A program made the translations under genes and the position numbers. The notes below the pieces were generated by a model. It did no database searches. It was not told the origin of the DNA and saw only the letters and a list, made by a program, of their open reading frames with translations. A DNA stretch of 64,000 nt from Ligilactobacillus hayakitensis DSM 18933 = JCM 14209 (lineage in GTDB: Bacteria; Bacillota; Bacilli; Lactobacillales; Lactobacillaceae), in the NCBI RefSeq assembly GCF_000615845.1, contig NZ_BAML01000007.1, positions 1 to 64,000 of the forward strand, in the 5' to 3' direction. Numbering within the stretch: position 1 is the stretch's first letter; each line of letters starts with the position of its first letter. Shown here piece after piece: positions 53,852 to 63,607 of the stretch.

Positions 53852-55657
53852 ATGCAAGATACACAAAAGAAAACATCACTAAAAGCGCGTGTTCAAAAAT
53901 TAGGAACAGCACTTTCAAGTATGGTTATGCCAAATATTGCAGCGATAATTGCTTGGGGTTTAATTACAGCGATTTTTATGGCGCAAGGATGGTTTCCAAA
54001 TGCGCAAATCGCTAAATTAATCGACCCTATGCTTCACTACTTATTGCCATTATTAATTGGTTATGTTGGTGGACGAATGGTTTACGATGAACGAGGCGCT
54101 GTTGTTGGGGCGATTTCAACAATGGGGGTAATCGTTGGGGCGAAGATTCCAATGTTTTTAGGCGCAATGATTATGGGTCCTCTTGGTGGATATGCTATTA
54201 AGAAATTCGATCAATTATTCCAAGAAAAAATTAAATCAGGTTTTGAAATGATTTATAACAACTTCTCTAGTGGGATTTTAGGGATGTTGTTAGCCATTTT
54301 AGGAACATACATTGTTAATCCATTAGTTGTTGGTGGTAGCAACTTGATGAGTAAGGGTGTTGATTTTATCATCTCAATTCATATGTTGCCATTAGCTAAC
54401 ATCTTCATTGAACCAGCTAAAGTATTATTCTTAAATAATGCGATCGGAAACGGAATTTTGGTTCCTTTAGGAATTCAACAAACAGCTCAAACAGGAAAGT
54501 CAGTGTTATTCTTACTTGAATCAAATCCTGGTCCTGGTTTAGGAATTCTTTTAGCCTTCATGTTATTTGGTAAAGGTAGTGCTAAAGGCTCAGCTCCAGG
54601 TGCTGCAATTATTCAATTCTTTGGTGGGATTCATGAAATCTACTTCCCATACATTTTGATGAAGCCATCATTGATTTTAGCAGCAATTGCTGGTGGGGTT
54701 TCAGGAACATTTACATTCCAAATTTTTGGTGCCGGTCTTAAAGCAGCAGCTTCACCTGGTTCAATCATTGCAATTTTATTGATGACAGCAAAAGGAGCAT
54801 ATTTTGGAGTTATTGCTGGGGTAGTAGTAGCTTGCATTGTATCTTTCTTAATTGCTTCAGTAATTTTAAAGGCTGATAAATCAACACCAGATGATTCAGA
54901 TCTTGAAGCAAAACAAGCTCAAATGCAAGCAATGAAAGCTGAATCAAAAGGTCAAACACTAAGTAAAGAAATGCCAACATCACAAGCAGCTGAAAATTCA
55001 GTTGAATCATACGCAAGTGTTAAAAAGATTATCTTTGCTTGTGACGCTGGAATGGGATCATCAGCGATGGGTGCTTCTTTATTACGTGACAAAGTAAGAA
55101 AAGCAGGATTTAAAGACTTATCAGTTACAAATACTGCGGTTAATAGATTACAAGATGAACAAGGATTATTAGTGGTTACTCAAGCTGAATTAGCTGAACG
55201 TGCTGCTCAAAGAACACCAAACGCAATGCACGTTGCGGTAGATAACTTCTTGAGCAGTCCTAAATATGATGAAATTGTTGCTAACTTAAAAGCTGTAACT
55301 CAAGTAACAGGTAATGCAGCTGTAACTAAAGCAACTCCAAAAGCACAAACACCAAATATCGATCATGTAGATTTTGCAGAAGTAAAGACAGTTAACTTTA
55401 TCCGCCATGATCAACACATGGGAACAGCTACAATGGCAACAAGCTTATTTAAAGAATTAATGAATAAAGCAAATAAGACAACTCCAGTTAAAGCAGTTAA
55501 GATTAGCGACTTTGATGATAACAAAGAAAACTTAGTAATTGTGACGCCAGCAGCCGCTAAGAACTTAGCAGTGCGTTACTCAAACATTCAAGTTGTTGTG
55601 GTTAAAGATTTATTGAAGGATGAAAAGTTACAAGAAGTTGTATCAAAACTTAAATAA
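53852..55657 (+). CDS. mtlA: Mannitol PTS EIICB, 601 aa
   Basis: Transports mannitol and delivers it as mannitol-1-P. The EIIC membrane domain (1-~335) includes the family motif PNIAAIIAWGLITAIF and GGIHEIYFPYILM. The EIIB domain (~390-475) has the phospho-Cys in IIFACDAGMGSSAMGASLL. After a linker, the last ~95 residues (from VKTVNFIRHDQHMGTATMAT) look like a second EIIB-like unit without the Cys. EIIA is separate (mtlF). Start after AAAGGAGGAGC. Confidence 0.95.
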   Translation: MQDTQKKTSLKARVQKLGTALSSMVMPNIAAIIAWGLITAIFMAQGWFPNAQIAKLIDPMLHYLLPLLIGYVGGRMVYDERGAVVGAISTMGVIVGAKIPMFLGAMIMGPLGGYAIKKFDQLFQEKIKSGFEMIYNNFSSGILGMLLAILGTYIVNPLVVGGSNLMSKGVDFIISIHMLPLANIFIEPAKVLFLNNAIGNGILVPLGIQQTAQTGKSVLFLLESNPGPGLGILLAFMLFGKGSAKGSAPGAAIIQFFGGIHEIYFPYILMKPSLILAAIAGGVSGTFTFQIFGAGLKAAASPGSIIAILLMTAKGAYFGVIAGVVVACIVSFLIASVILKADKSTPDDSDLEAKQAQMQAMKAESKGQTLSKEMPTSQAAENSVESYASVKKIIFACDAGMGSSAMGASLLRDKVRKAGFKDLSVTNTAVNRLQDEQGLLVVTQAELAERAAQRTPNAMHVAVDNFLSSPKYDEIVANLKAVTQVTGNAAVTKATPKAQTPNIDHVDFAEVKTVNFIRHDQHMGTATMATSLFKELMNKANKTTPVKAVKISDFDDNKENLVIVTPAAAKNLAVRYSNIQVVVVKDLLKDEKLQEVVSKLK

Positions 55658-55670
55658 GGGGATGAGATAA

Positions 55671-56117
55671 ATGGAACTACAAGCAAATATGATTAAGTTA
55701 AACCAAGACGTGGCAACAAAAGAACAAGCTATTCGAATGGCCGGACAACTTTTAGTTGACAATGGTTGCGTGGGACCTGAATATATCGAATCCATGATTG
55801 CAAGAAATAACGATGTCTCAACTTATATGGGCAACTTCATTGCAATTCCTCATGGGACAGATGAAGGCAAGAAGTTCATTAAAAAGACCGGGATTTCAGT
55901 TGTTCAAATTCCAATGGGAGTTGATTTTAGCGCTGATGATGACGATACCGAACAATTAGTAACGGTTGTTTTTGGAATCGCAGGGTTAAATAACGAACAC
56001 CTACAATTATTATCACAAATTGCACTCTTCTGTAGTGATGTATCAAATGTCGCTAAATTAGCAGATGCACAAACACCAAATGAAGTAATAAATCTATTGA
56101 AAGAAGTTGGAAAATAA
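55671..56117 (+). CDS. mtlF: Mannitol PTS EIIA, 148 aa
   Basis: Passes phosphate from HPr to EIIB. Phospho-His in [16 protein letters not shown]. 13 bases after mtlA, and its stop overlaps the mtlD start by one base (TAATG), so the three are one operon. Confidence 0.96.
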   Translation: MELQANMIKLNQDVATKEQAIRMAGQLLVDNGCVGPEYIESMIARNNDVSTYMGNFIAIPHGTDEGKKFIKKTGISVVQIPMGVDFSADDDDTEQLVTVVFGIAGLNNEHLQLLSQIALFCSDVSNVAKLADAQTPNEVINLLKEVGK

Positions 56118-57262
56118 TGAGAGCAGTACATTTTGGAGCAGGTAACATTGGTAGAGGATTTATTGGAGAAACATTAGCCGCAAATGGTTTTAGCATTGAT
56201 TTTGTTGATGTAAATGAAACGATTATCGATGCTTTAAATGAACGCCATGAATATGATATTGAATTAGCAGCACCAGGACAAAAGAAAATTCATGTAGAAA
56301 ATGTTGATGGGATTAATAATGGTAAAGATCCTAAAAAAGTTGTTGATGCCATTAAAGATACGAACCTAGTTACAACTGCTATTGGACCTAAGATTTTAAA
56401 ATTTATTGCACCATTAATTGCGGATGGAATTAAGGCCAGAAAAGATGCAAGCAATAAAGAAAAGTTAGATGTCATTGCATGTGAAAACATGATTGGTGGC
56501 TCACAACATCTTAAAGAAGAAGTTTATAGTCACTTAGATGAAGAAACGAAGGAATTTGCTGATGAATATATTGGTTTTCCAAATGCGGCAGTAGATAGAA
56601 TTGTTCCTCTTCAAAAGCATGATGATCCATTATTAGTCTCAGTTGAAGAATTCAAAGAATGGGTTGTTGATGAAAGTCAAATGAAGAACCCATCTTTAAA
56701 ATTAGAAACAGTCCACTATGCAAGTGATTTACAACCATATATTGAACGTAAGTTATTCTCAGTTAATACTGGTCACGCTACAGTAGCTTATACTGGTAAA
56801 GCATTAGGATACAATACAATCGGTGAAGCCGTGAAAGATGAAAAAGTAATTTCACAACTTGAAAAAACATTAGCTGAAATTCGTTCATTACTATTGTCTA
56901 AGTGGGACTTTGAAGAACAAGAATTAGTTGATTATCACAAGAAGATTGTAAGTCGTTTTGAAAATCCATATATCTCAGATGATATTGCGCGTGTTGGTCG
57001 GACTCCAATCCGTAAATTAGGTTATGATGAACGTTTCATCTGTCCAATTCGTGAATTGAAGGAACGTAACTTAAGTTATACAACTTTAATGGAAACTGTA
57101 GGTAAGATTTACCACTTTGATGAACCAGCAGATGAAGAAAGTCAAAAATTACAAAAGATGTTAAAAGATGAAGCTTTAACAGATGTAATTAAAGAAACTA
57201 CAGGATTAAGCGATGAAGCATTAGTTAAAGAAATTGAAGCTAGTGTAAAAAATGCTGAATAA
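56117..57262 (+). CDS. mtlD: Mannitol-1-phosphate 5-dehydrogenase, 381 aa
   Basis: Oxidises mannitol-1-P to fructose-6-P with NAD. N-terminal nucleotide fold [17 protein letters not shown], the [16 protein letters not shown] catalytic stretch, and conserved [22 protein letters not shown]-type region. Length normal. Fructose-6-P made here is also the substrate of GlmS and ManA, encoded on either side. Confidence 0.97.
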   Translation: MRAVHFGAGNIGRGFIGETLAANGFSIDFVDVNETIIDALNERHEYDIELAAPGQKKIHVENVDGINNGKDPKKVVDAIKDTNLVTTAIGPKILKFIAPLIADGIKARKDASNKEKLDVIACENMIGGSQHLKEEVYSHLDEETKEFADEYIGFPNAAVDRIVPLQKHDDPLLVSVEEFKEWVVDESQMKNPSLKLETVHYASDLQPYIERKLFSVNTGHATVAYTGKALGYNTIGEAVKDEKVISQLEKTLAEIRSLLLSKWDFEEQELVDYHKKIVSRFENPYISDDIARVGRTPIRKLGYDERFICPIRELKERNLSYTTLMETVGKIYHFDEPADEESQKLQKMLKDEALTDVIKETTGLSDEALVKEIEASVKNAE

Positions 57263-57269
57263 GTAAGAT

Positions 57270-57301
57270 TGAAGACTAAGGAAAAATCCTTGGTCTTTTT
57301 T
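57270..57301 (+). terminator. Terminator of the mtl operon
   Basis: AAGACTAAGGAAAAATCCTTGGTCTTTTTT, 11-bp stem with T-run. Confidence 0.9.
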
Positions 57302-57337
57302 GTGATACAATAAGAAAAAAGATAGGGGGAGATAGGA

Positions 57338-58036
57338 ATGGAAAAGAAGATAAAAAATGAATTAATTTATGAATACTATGATTTTACAGTGAAAATCCTT
57401 GGAGGATTACTATTATTTAAGTTAATAATTTTTTTGCTTGTTGTAAGTAAAAGTCCAGATAAATTTGCTTCGTTAGCTGCAGGATTTCTCCCAAGCTTCC
57501 CTTTAGCAACTTTTCTTGTATTAATCTTAATTTACCTAGCATTATTAGGAAATAAAAAATCAGAAGATAAACTTATATATTGGCGCGCTAAAGTAAAAGC
57601 GTTAGTGTTTACTTTAGTTTACTTCCTATTTTTTATCAGCGCATATGAAGAAGTATTGAACCAAGCAATTAATGGATCCCCAAATCATGGCTTGATGAAA
57701 TTGCTAATTGTTCCAAGTAATGTTATTTATTACTTGTCTGAACATTTAGGCGAAGTAGCTATGCGCGGATTATGGTGGGCATGGATAATTTCCTTAGCTT
57801 TATTATTTAGATCTTTAATGCAATCCATTAGTTCTAAAAATAAACGGATAGTGGTGATTGGATTGATCATATTAGCTATTATTATCGGGATACAATTTTT
57901 TCAAACATGGTTCGGTTCGTTTTTAGTGTTAAGTTTCGTTTCGAAGTTTGGCGCAATGAATCAAGAAATATTGGGAATTTTTTTAATTGTTACCCTAATT
58001 TTTAATGTGAGCCTTAGTTACCGCCTTGAAAAATAA
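57338..58036 (+). CDS. Integral membrane protein, 232 aa, unknown
   Basis: Five or six hydrophobic helices (e.g. LGGLLLFKLIIFLLVV, SFPLATFLVLILIYLALLG, IVVIGLIILAIIIGIQFF) with short loops. SD GATAGGGGGAGATAGG. Own terminator downstream. No motif that I recognise; neither transporter signature nor catalytic residues are visible. Confidence 0.75.
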   Translation: MEKKIKNELIYEYYDFTVKILGGLLLFKLIIFLLVVSKSPDKFASLAAGFLPSFPLATFLVLILIYLALLGNKKSEDKLIYWRAKVKALVFTLVYFLFFISAYEEVLNQAINGSPNHGLMKLLIVPSNVIYYLSEHLGEVAMRGLWWAWIISLALLFRSLMQSISSKNKRIVVIGLIILAIIIGIQFFQTWFGSFLVLSFVSKFGAMNQEILGIFLIVTLIFNVSLSYRLEK

Positions 58037-58048
58037 AATTAAAGATAA

Positions 58049-58080
58049 AAGTACAAGTACTAGTTTGCTTGTACTTTTTA
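58049..58080 (+). terminator. Terminator
   Basis: AAAGTACAAG ... CTTGTACTTTTT hairpin with T-run. Confidence 0.85.
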
Positions 58081-58157
58081 TTTGGAATTAAATAGGAAAA
58101 TATATGGTATAATAATAGCGGTTACATTGTTGAAATATACGAAAAGAGTTGATTTTT

Positions 58158-59108
58158 ATGGGTGAACCATTATTTTTAAAACCTCAATTTCACGAAAAAA
58201 TTTGGGGTGGAACTAAATTAAAAGAAGAATATGGGTATGACATTCCAAGTGATCATACAGGTGAATGTTGGGCAATTTCTGCGCATCAAAATGGTCCAGC
58301 AACGATTATAAACGGAGTATATGAAGGGAAGACTTTAACTTGGTTATGGGACAACCATCGTGAATATTTCGGGAACCAAGCAGGGGATGTGTTTCCTTTA
58401 TTAACAAAGATCCTTGATGCTAAAGAAGATTTATCGGTGCAAGTTCATCCGGATGATGTTTATGCTAAAAAATATGCGCATGAATTAGGGAAAACAGAAT
58501 GCTGGTATGTTTTACAAGCTGATGCAGGAGCTGAGATGTATTATGGTCATAATGCCAAAACAAAAGAAGAATTACGAAGTTTAATTGATAATAAGCAATG
58601 GGATAAATTATTACGAAAAGTTCCAGTTAAAAAAGGTGACTTTCTTTATGTTCCAAGTGGAACTGTGCATGCAATAGGTAAGGGAATTATGGTATTGGAA
58701 ACACAACAAAGTAGTGATACCACTTATCGTTTGTATGATTTTGATCGCATCGATCAAACAACGCATAAGAAAAGAGAGTTACACATTAAAGAATCAATTG
58801 ATGTGATTAATGTTCCGCATCAAGATGTTGAATTAAAAATAAAAACAGCAATGCATGATGGATGTGAAGTTACAACCTTTGTAGAAACTAAGTATTTTAG
58901 TGTATACCGTTGGAAGTTAAATAATAGCCAAGCTACCTTTAAAAAACAAGCACCATATACCTTAGTTTCAGTTATTGATGGAAACGGAAGTCTAATTGTA
59001 GATGGAAAAAAATATGCATTGAAAAAAGGGATGCATTTTATTTTGCCAAATCAAGTTGATTCATGGACATTAGATGGAAAAATGGAACTAATCGCTTCAA
59101 ATAACTAA
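58158..59108 (+). CDS. manA: Mannose-6-phosphate isomerase, class I, 316 aa
   Basis: Interconverts mannose-6-P and fructose-6-P. Zn-binding residues are in SVQVHPDDVYA and GKTECWYVL, and in VPSGTVHAIGKGIM. Length is that of the short Firmicutes ManA. ATG at 58158 preferred; a TTG three codons earlier is also possible. Links with mtlD and glmS through fructose-6-P. Confidence 0.95.
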   Translation: MGEPLFLKPQFHEKIWGGTKLKEEYGYDIPSDHTGECWAISAHQNGPATIINGVYEGKTLTWLWDNHREYFGNQAGDVFPLLTKILDAKEDLSVQVHPDDVYAKKYAHELGKTECWYVLQADAGAEMYYGHNAKTKEELRSLIDNKQWDKLLRKVPVKKGDFLYVPSGTVHAIGKGIMVLETQQSSDTTYRLYDFDRIDQTTHKKRELHIKESIDVINVPHQDVELKIKTAMHDGCEVTTFVETKYFSVYRWKLNNSQATFKKQAPYTLVSVIDGNGSLIVDGKKYALKKGMHFILPNQVDSWTLDGKMELIASNN

Positions 59109-59200
59109 TAAATTTAAAAGGTAACAATTGAGAAAGCTAGGGAAAAAAGTTAAAATTGAACTAGAATAAGTAGACAAAAACCGTCGAAGGAGAAAAGTTG

Positions 59201-59704
59201 ATGGTGAAAAACAAATTATTTTTCTTAGCAAAATTGGGCTTAACATTAACGCTAATGTTAAGTTTATCAACAACCGTTTTTGCAGATAGTCCTAAAAAAC
59301 AAGGGGCTACCGTATCAACGATTGTTGGAGAAAAACAAAATAAAAAAGATGTTTCACGTGAAAACAAAGAACATCCAAAAACGACAGCAGATACTGCTAG
59401 TGAAACAAGTATAGTTAAAACACCGCAAACATATGTCACTAAAACAATTAATGATGATGAAAAAAAAGAGTCATCAAAGCAAGTTACTGTTGAAGTAAAA
59501 TCAAAAGAAAAGAAGTATATTACTGCCAAAATTCCAGGAAAAATCGATACTAAAAATGGAATTAATACTCCGGCGCACCGCGTTTCAACCCCGATTTTTG
59601 AAGGAAATCCTTTTAATAGTTGGAGTTTTTCTATGGGGATTATTGCGCTTGCTCTTGCAGCTGGAGTTTTAGGGGCAATCTTTATTCGGAAAGGGGAAAA
59701 GTAA
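59201..59704 (+). CDS. Secreted or membrane-tethered protein with C-terminal helix, 167 aa
   Basis: Signal peptide (FLAKLGLTLTLMLSLSTTVFADS), a Lys/Thr/Glu-rich unstructured middle, and a single C-terminal helix (SFSMGIIALALAAGVLGAIFI) with a basic RKGEK tail. The C-terminus resembles a wall-sorting tail but I find no LPxTG; NTPAHRVSTP occurs where a motif would be. Start at ATG after AAGGAG. It ends one base before the DJ-1 gene, likely cotranscribed. Function unknown. Confidence 0.78.
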   Translation: MVKNKLFFLAKLGLTLTLMLSLSTTVFADSPKKQGATVSTIVGEKQNKKDVSRENKEHPKTTADTASETSIVKTPQTYVTKTINDDEKKESSKQVTVEVKSKEKKYITAKIPGKIDTKNGINTPAHRVSTPIFEGNPFNSWSFSMGIIALALAAGVLGAIFIRKGEK

Positions 59705-59705
59705 G

Positions 59706-60272
59706 ATGACAAAAAAAGTTGCTGTTGTTTTAGCAAATGGTTTTGAAGAAATTGAAGGCCTTACCCAAGTTGATGTGTTACGTCGCGCAGGTTTTCAATG
59801 TGATATGGTTGGTTTGGATTCCAAGGAAGTTACAGGTTCGCATGGAATTCAAGTTACCTGTGATAAAGTATTAAATGATGATTTGTTAGATTATGATTTA
59901 GTAACATTCCCAGGAGGTTTACCTGGAGCAACTAATCTTCGTGATAGTGATAAATTGATGCATTTAATGCAACAAAGAGCTAATAAAGGACAATGGAATG
60001 CGGCGATGTGTGCTGCTCCGATGGCATTGGCACGTTATGGCTTATTAGAAGGACATGATTATACAATGTTTCCAGGGATGAATGAAGAGCATGGCGATCC
60101 AAAAGGAAACTTTAAAGAAGATATGGTAGTAGTTGATGAAGTTGCTAAAATCATCACAAGTCGTGGACCGGCTACGGCATTACCATTTTCATTTGCTTTA
60201 GCTAAAGCTCTTGGAGCAAATGTTGAGGATTTAAAGGAAAGTATGCTCTATAATTTCTTAATGAAACAATAA
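59706..60272 (+). CDS. DJ-1/PfpI family protein, 188 aa
   Basis: A class I glutamine amidotransferase-like fold: VVLANGFEEIEGLTQVDVLR at the N-terminus, VTFPGGLPGATNL, and the reactive Cys elbow AAMCAAPMALARYG. Homologues act as glyoxalase/deglycase or redox chaperones (YajL, ThiJ). Follows the tethered protein by one base. Confidence 0.92.
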   Translation: MTKKVAVVLANGFEEIEGLTQVDVLRRAGFQCDMVGLDSKEVTGSHGIQVTCDKVLNDDLLDYDLVTFPGGLPGATNLRDSDKLMHLMQQRANKGQWNAAMCAAPMALARYGLLEGHDYTMFPGMNEEHGDPKGNFKEDMVVVDEVAKIITSRGPATALPFSFALAKALGANVEDLKESMLYNFLMKQ

Positions 60273-60278
60273 TTTTTA

Positions 60279-60311
60279 ATCGGTACTTGTAAAGGGTACC
60301 GATTTTTTTTA
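60279..60311 (+). terminator. Terminator
   Basis: ATCGGTACTTGTAAAGGGTACCGATTTTTTTT, 8-bp stem with T-run. Confidence 0.9.
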
Positions 60312-60345
60312 GAATTAGGGTGAACATAACTAGGGGGCAAGAAAA

Positions 60346-61482
60346 ATGGTTAATTTTTTTGTGAATGATAAAACCAAAACATTATTAAAAGATATCCCAA
60401 ATAAAAGTGAAATAAAAGAAGCGACGCCAGCTAATTCATGGAGTGTACAGAAATTCACACAAGCAAATAATCAAGGATTACTGTTGGTTAATAACCAAAC
60501 TAAATTTCCAGTAGTTTTAAAAAATATACAACAATTATCAGGGACGGACATTGTTCTTAACTTTTTTGAAACGCTTTATTGGATGTTACCACAAATAGAT
60601 ATTCCAGAAGATAAATTAAATAAGTTTAGAACTGAATTTGATAATACAACTGTAAGTTTTGTTGATGAGTTTGATGAAGAAATGGATGCGGTGATAAATG
60701 ATTATTTGCGTATGATTGAACTCGAAGGCTTGGATGAAGAAGATATTCAAGTTGATTTAGGGTTAATGTTAGCGACAACAAAACAAATTAAAACAAAAGC
60801 AAGTAGTGTTAATCCGGCAACCCTTATGTTAGAGTACTTTGAAGATGAATATCGTTTAGTGCGTCAAGGAACAAAAAAAACTTTAGAAACAAAATGGAAG
60901 CAAATCACGCAATTTGATGAAGTTTCTGATTTAAAACAAGCTGAAAGATTACAAGAAGTTCAAGAATACAATCAGGCAATTATCGAAGGGGTTAAAGCCT
61001 TTTTAATTCAAGATAATGAGTACAATCAAGAAGAAATCGATATTATGCTTGGATTTATTGATGATTATTTAAACGAATATTTGGCTAAATATATGAAAAA
61101 AACAGTGGCATATGATTTAGGCTCTCCATTACCATTCATTAATTCTTGGTATCCGCGGAAAATCGGCTTTGAAGATCAAAAAGATGTTATGTTGATTGGA
61201 GAAGCGCTTGGTGCTTTAGCGATGTACTTTAATAGCGTAGGTTTCTTTAATGAACAAGATATGAAATACTTTTTACACTCTGTTCAAAATGGGAAAGGCT
61301 TATATCTTTCACGGCAAGAATATATGCATAAAGATAGTTTGATTTCAGTTTTGGAAAATGATCCCATGTTTAAAGAATTTGTGCGAAATTTAAAGACTAA
61401 TCCAAAAGAATTTGAACGGGTATTAGCCCAATTAGCGCCTGAAGAACAAGCTTTAATGAAAGAAATATTTGATAAACAATAA
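60346..61482 (+). CDS. Hypothetical protein with DUF6933-like N-terminus, 378 aa
   Basis: The first ~95 residues (FVNDKTKTLLKDIPN, then NSWSVQKFTQANNQGLLLVN) resemble DUF6933, a fold that also heads pRiA4b ORF-3-like proteins. The remainder is mostly helical and acidic, rich in DE/EE, with no membrane segments or catalytic motif visible: VDEFDEEMDAVINDYLRM, EEIDIMLGFIDDYLNEYL. Cytosolic. Not recognised further. SD AAGGGGGCAAG region upstream; own terminator. Confidence 0.75.
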   Translation: MVNFFVNDKTKTLLKDIPNKSEIKEATPANSWSVQKFTQANNQGLLLVNNQTKFPVVLKNIQQLSGTDIVLNFFETLYWMLPQIDIPEDKLNKFRTEFDNTTVSFVDEFDEEMDAVINDYLRMIELEGLDEEDIQVDLGLMLATTKQIKTKASSVNPATLMLEYFEDEYRLVRQGTKKTLETKWKQITQFDEVSDLKQAERLQEVQEYNQAIIEGVKAFLIQDNEYNQEEIDIMLGFIDDYLNEYLAKYMKKTVAYDLGSPLPFINSWYPRKIGFEDQKDVMLIGEALGALAMYFNSVGFFNEQDMKYFLHSVQNGKGLYLSRQEYMHKDSLISVLENDPMFKEFVRNLKTNPKEFERVLAQLAPEEQALMKEIFDKQ

Positions 61483-61486
61483 ATAA

Positions 61487-61525
61487 AGACCACTATTTTG
61501 AGGCGACTTAAAATAGTGGTCTTTA
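61487..61525. terminator. Bidirectional terminator
   Basis: AAAGACCACTATTTT ... AAAATAGTGGTCTTT, 15-bp perfect arms, between convergent genes. Confidence 0.9.
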
Positions 61526-61526
61526 C

Positions 61527-62075
61527 TTAGAATTTTTCGTAATTTTCCATAAATTCATAAATATCATCGAGTGAATCAGAAAAGAAAAGATGACGTCGAT
61601 CATATTTAGTTAAAAATCCTTCTTCAACCATTTTATCGAAGAATTGCTCTAGTAAATCATAATAACCATTTACATTATAAAAAGCACAGGGCCAATCGTA
61701 TTGATCAACGCGGGCCCATGAATAAGCTTGAGAGATTTCTTCTAAGGTCCCAGGTCCTCCAGGTAGGGCAATACAACCATTAGAGAGGGCCATCATTTTT
61801 TGCTTACGTTCGTCCATATCCTTAGTCACGATAAAAGCATCTAGATTATCGGCACTGATTTCTTGATTTTTTAAGAATTCAGGCATAATCCCTGTTACAG
61901 GAACCTTAAGTTTGAGCGCTGTTAAAGCAACTTCGCCCATTAAACCAACGGCTCCGCCTCCGTAAACTAAGCCATAATTATGCTGTGCTAGCCAATGGGC
62001 CAAATCAATGGCAGCCTTACGATAAATGGGTGAATCTCCAACATTAGCACCACAGAAAATAGCAATATTTTTCAT
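61527..62075 (-). CDS. LOG-family phosphoribohydrolase, 182 aa
   Basis: TIGR00730/LOG family (often mislabelled lysine decarboxylase). N-terminal IAIFCGANVGDSPIYRKAA, GLVYGGGAVGLMG, and the signature ALPGGPGTLEEISQ. Homologues split nucleoside 5'-monophosphates to base and ribose-5-P. SD AGGAGGGAT. Confidence 0.92.
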   Translation of the reverse strand: MKNIAIFCGANVGDSPIYRKAAIDLAHWLAQHNYGLVYGGGAVGLMGEVALTALKLKVPVTGIMPEFLKNQEISADNLDAFIVTKDMDERKQKMMALSNGCIALPGGPGTLEEISQAYSWARVDQYDWPCAFYNVNGYYDLLEQFFDKMVEEGFLTKYDRRHLFFSDSLDDIYEFMENYEKF

Positions 62076-62200
62076 ATAAATCCCTCCTATAATTCTTATT
62101 ATACGCTTTTAAATTTATTTTAAGGAAAAAAGGTTATATTTACAGGCGGGAATAAAGATTGTAGAATAAGTAAATGTACTAAAGAAAGTAGGTGTAGAGA

Positions 62201-62854
62201 TTGAGAAAATTATTAAGAGCAATTATAAATATCATAATTTTAGTGTTAATAATTGCGGGTGTTCGGAGTATTTTAGATACGCCGCAGGTAACTAATGTTA
62301 TTTCGCAAGCGATAATAAATTTCCAGACAATTCTTAATAAAAAAAATATTACCTCAATTAAATCTACATCCGTTAATGCTGAACAAATGACAGCTGATCA
62401 AAATAGCACCAGAGGAGCACATTTTGAAAATAATACAGCTAATGTTTATATAGATATTGATGATGAGCAGTTACATAATGCAATGGTAAGTGCGATTCAT
62501 CAGTGGAATAATACGAAGGCTTTTAAATTTAAGTTAGTCAATAATCGTGATGACGCCAAGATAATTTGTCAATTAACAACCAAAGATGATGGGACAGCTG
62601 GGACAACAGATACGACAACCGATGCTCAAACAAACGAAATATTAAAAGCGGTAGTGAAATTAAATAAACTCTATCTACAAAACCCAGCTTATGGTTACAG
62701 TGAACAAAGAATTGTAAATACTGCCGAACATGAATTAGGGCACGCAATTGGGTTGGAGCATACAGATGAAGTTTCTGTAATGCAACCTGCAGGGTCATAC
62801 TATACAATTCAACCAGAAGATGTTAAAAAAGTTCAAGCAATCTATCAAAAATAA
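62201..62854 (+). CDS. Secreted matrixin-like zinc metalloprotease, 217 aa
   Basis: An N-terminal membrane helix (AIINIIILVLIIAGVRSIL) acts as signal or anchor. The catalytic zinc site HELGHAIGLEH and the following Met-turn (VSVMQP) are those of M10/matrixin proteases. Ahead of it is YIDIDDEQLHNAMVSAIHQW, the family's first strand-helix. TTG start at 62201 after AGTAGGTG. Lactobacilli often carry such a gene; substrates are unknown. Confidence 0.9.
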   Translation: MRKLLRAIINIIILVLIIAGVRSILDTPQVTNVISQAIINFQTILNKKNITSIKSTSVNAEQMTADQNSTRGAHFENNTANVYIDIDDEQLHNAMVSAIHQWNNTKAFKFKLVNNRDDAKIICQLTTKDDGTAGTTDTTTDAQTNEILKAVVKLNKLYLQNPAYGYSEQRIVNTAEHELGHAIGLEHTDEVSVMQPAGSYYTIQPEDVKKVQAIYQK

Positions 62855-62859
62855 AAATA

Positions 62860-62912
62860 AAAAATCGCTTATTTCTTAACTAGAATCTTGTTTAGAAATA
62901 AGCGATTTTTTA
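62860..62912. terminator. Bidirectional terminator
   Basis: AAAATCGCTTATTTCT ... AGAAATAAGCGATTTT, 16-bp arms, between convergent genes. Confidence 0.9.
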
Positions 62913-63380
62913 GATTACAGGGCGATTAGCTAATTTTGGCATGAAAAGGTCAAAATCATAGTTAGCCAAATCTTCAAGCTCACCTTTACTTACATCAAAA
63001 TAAGCAGTTAGACCTTGAGAAATCATTAAGTTTAATTCTTTTTTAGGATCAAATTGTACGACAACGACGGGTTTATGGATACCATAAGCTAACCCGATTT
63101 CAAAGGCGGTGCCAGAATCAGGTTCGTTATCGGCTTCTTCTTTTTTATAATCAATTACAGCAACAACTAAGTCACTGGTATAGATATGATTTACATCGAG
63201 CTGGTAGGTTGCTTTTTGCCATTCAAGCGAACCGAATTCAGCTTCTGTATATGAATTTTCAGATGGCTCGAAAATCTTACCGATTGTGGGATTTTTTTTG
63301 AGGGCTGCTTTAACTAAAGCAAGACGTTCTTTTTGGTGGTCACTGAAAAAAGGACCAGCTAAATATACTTTGTTCATCAA
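62910..63380 (-). CDS. Nucleoside 2-deoxyribosyltransferase, 156 aa
   Basis: Swaps bases between deoxynucleosides, a salvage activity typical of lactobacilli. MNKVYLAGPFFSDHQKERLA is the nucleotide-binding start, SDLVVAVIDYKKEEADNEPDS the Asp motif and DSGTAFEIGLAYGIHKPVVVV holds the catalytic Glu. Length normal. Divergent from the deoxynucleoside kinase gene, which works in the same pathway. Confidence 0.94.
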   Translation of the reverse strand: MMNKVYLAGPFFSDHQKERLALVKAALKKNPTIGKIFEPSENSYTEAEFGSLEWQKATYQLDVNHIYTSDLVVAVIDYKKEEADNEPDSGTAFEIGLAYGIHKPVVVVQFDPKKELNLMISQGLTAYFDVSKGELEDLANYDFDLFMPKLANRPVI

Positions 63381-63521
63381 ACTCTCTCCATGTTATAAGA
63401 TTGGGATTTATTTTACATTTATACAATATATAGTATCTTATTGAAGTAGTCAATACTATATGGTGAAAAAATTTATTTTAGGAATTCTGTTTTTTAGCTT
63501 TATTTTTCTGACGGATATAGG

Positions 63522-63577
63522 TATACTTAATAAAGTCAGTTACGAAATTTTCCTAAAAAATAAGAAAAATTTCGTAA
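63522..63577 (+). promoter_or_regulatory. Promoter and 5' inverted repeat of the deoxynucleoside kinase
   Basis: GGTATACT gives -10 TATACT at 63522-63527. Six to ten bases after the likely start lies a perfect inverted repeat TTACGAAATTTT (63540-63551) / AAAATTTCGTAA (63566-63577). It may be a 5'-mRNA hairpin or an operator. Confidence 0.55.
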
Positions 63578-63607
63578 AGTAGATAGAGAAAGGATGAATG
63601 AATTATT

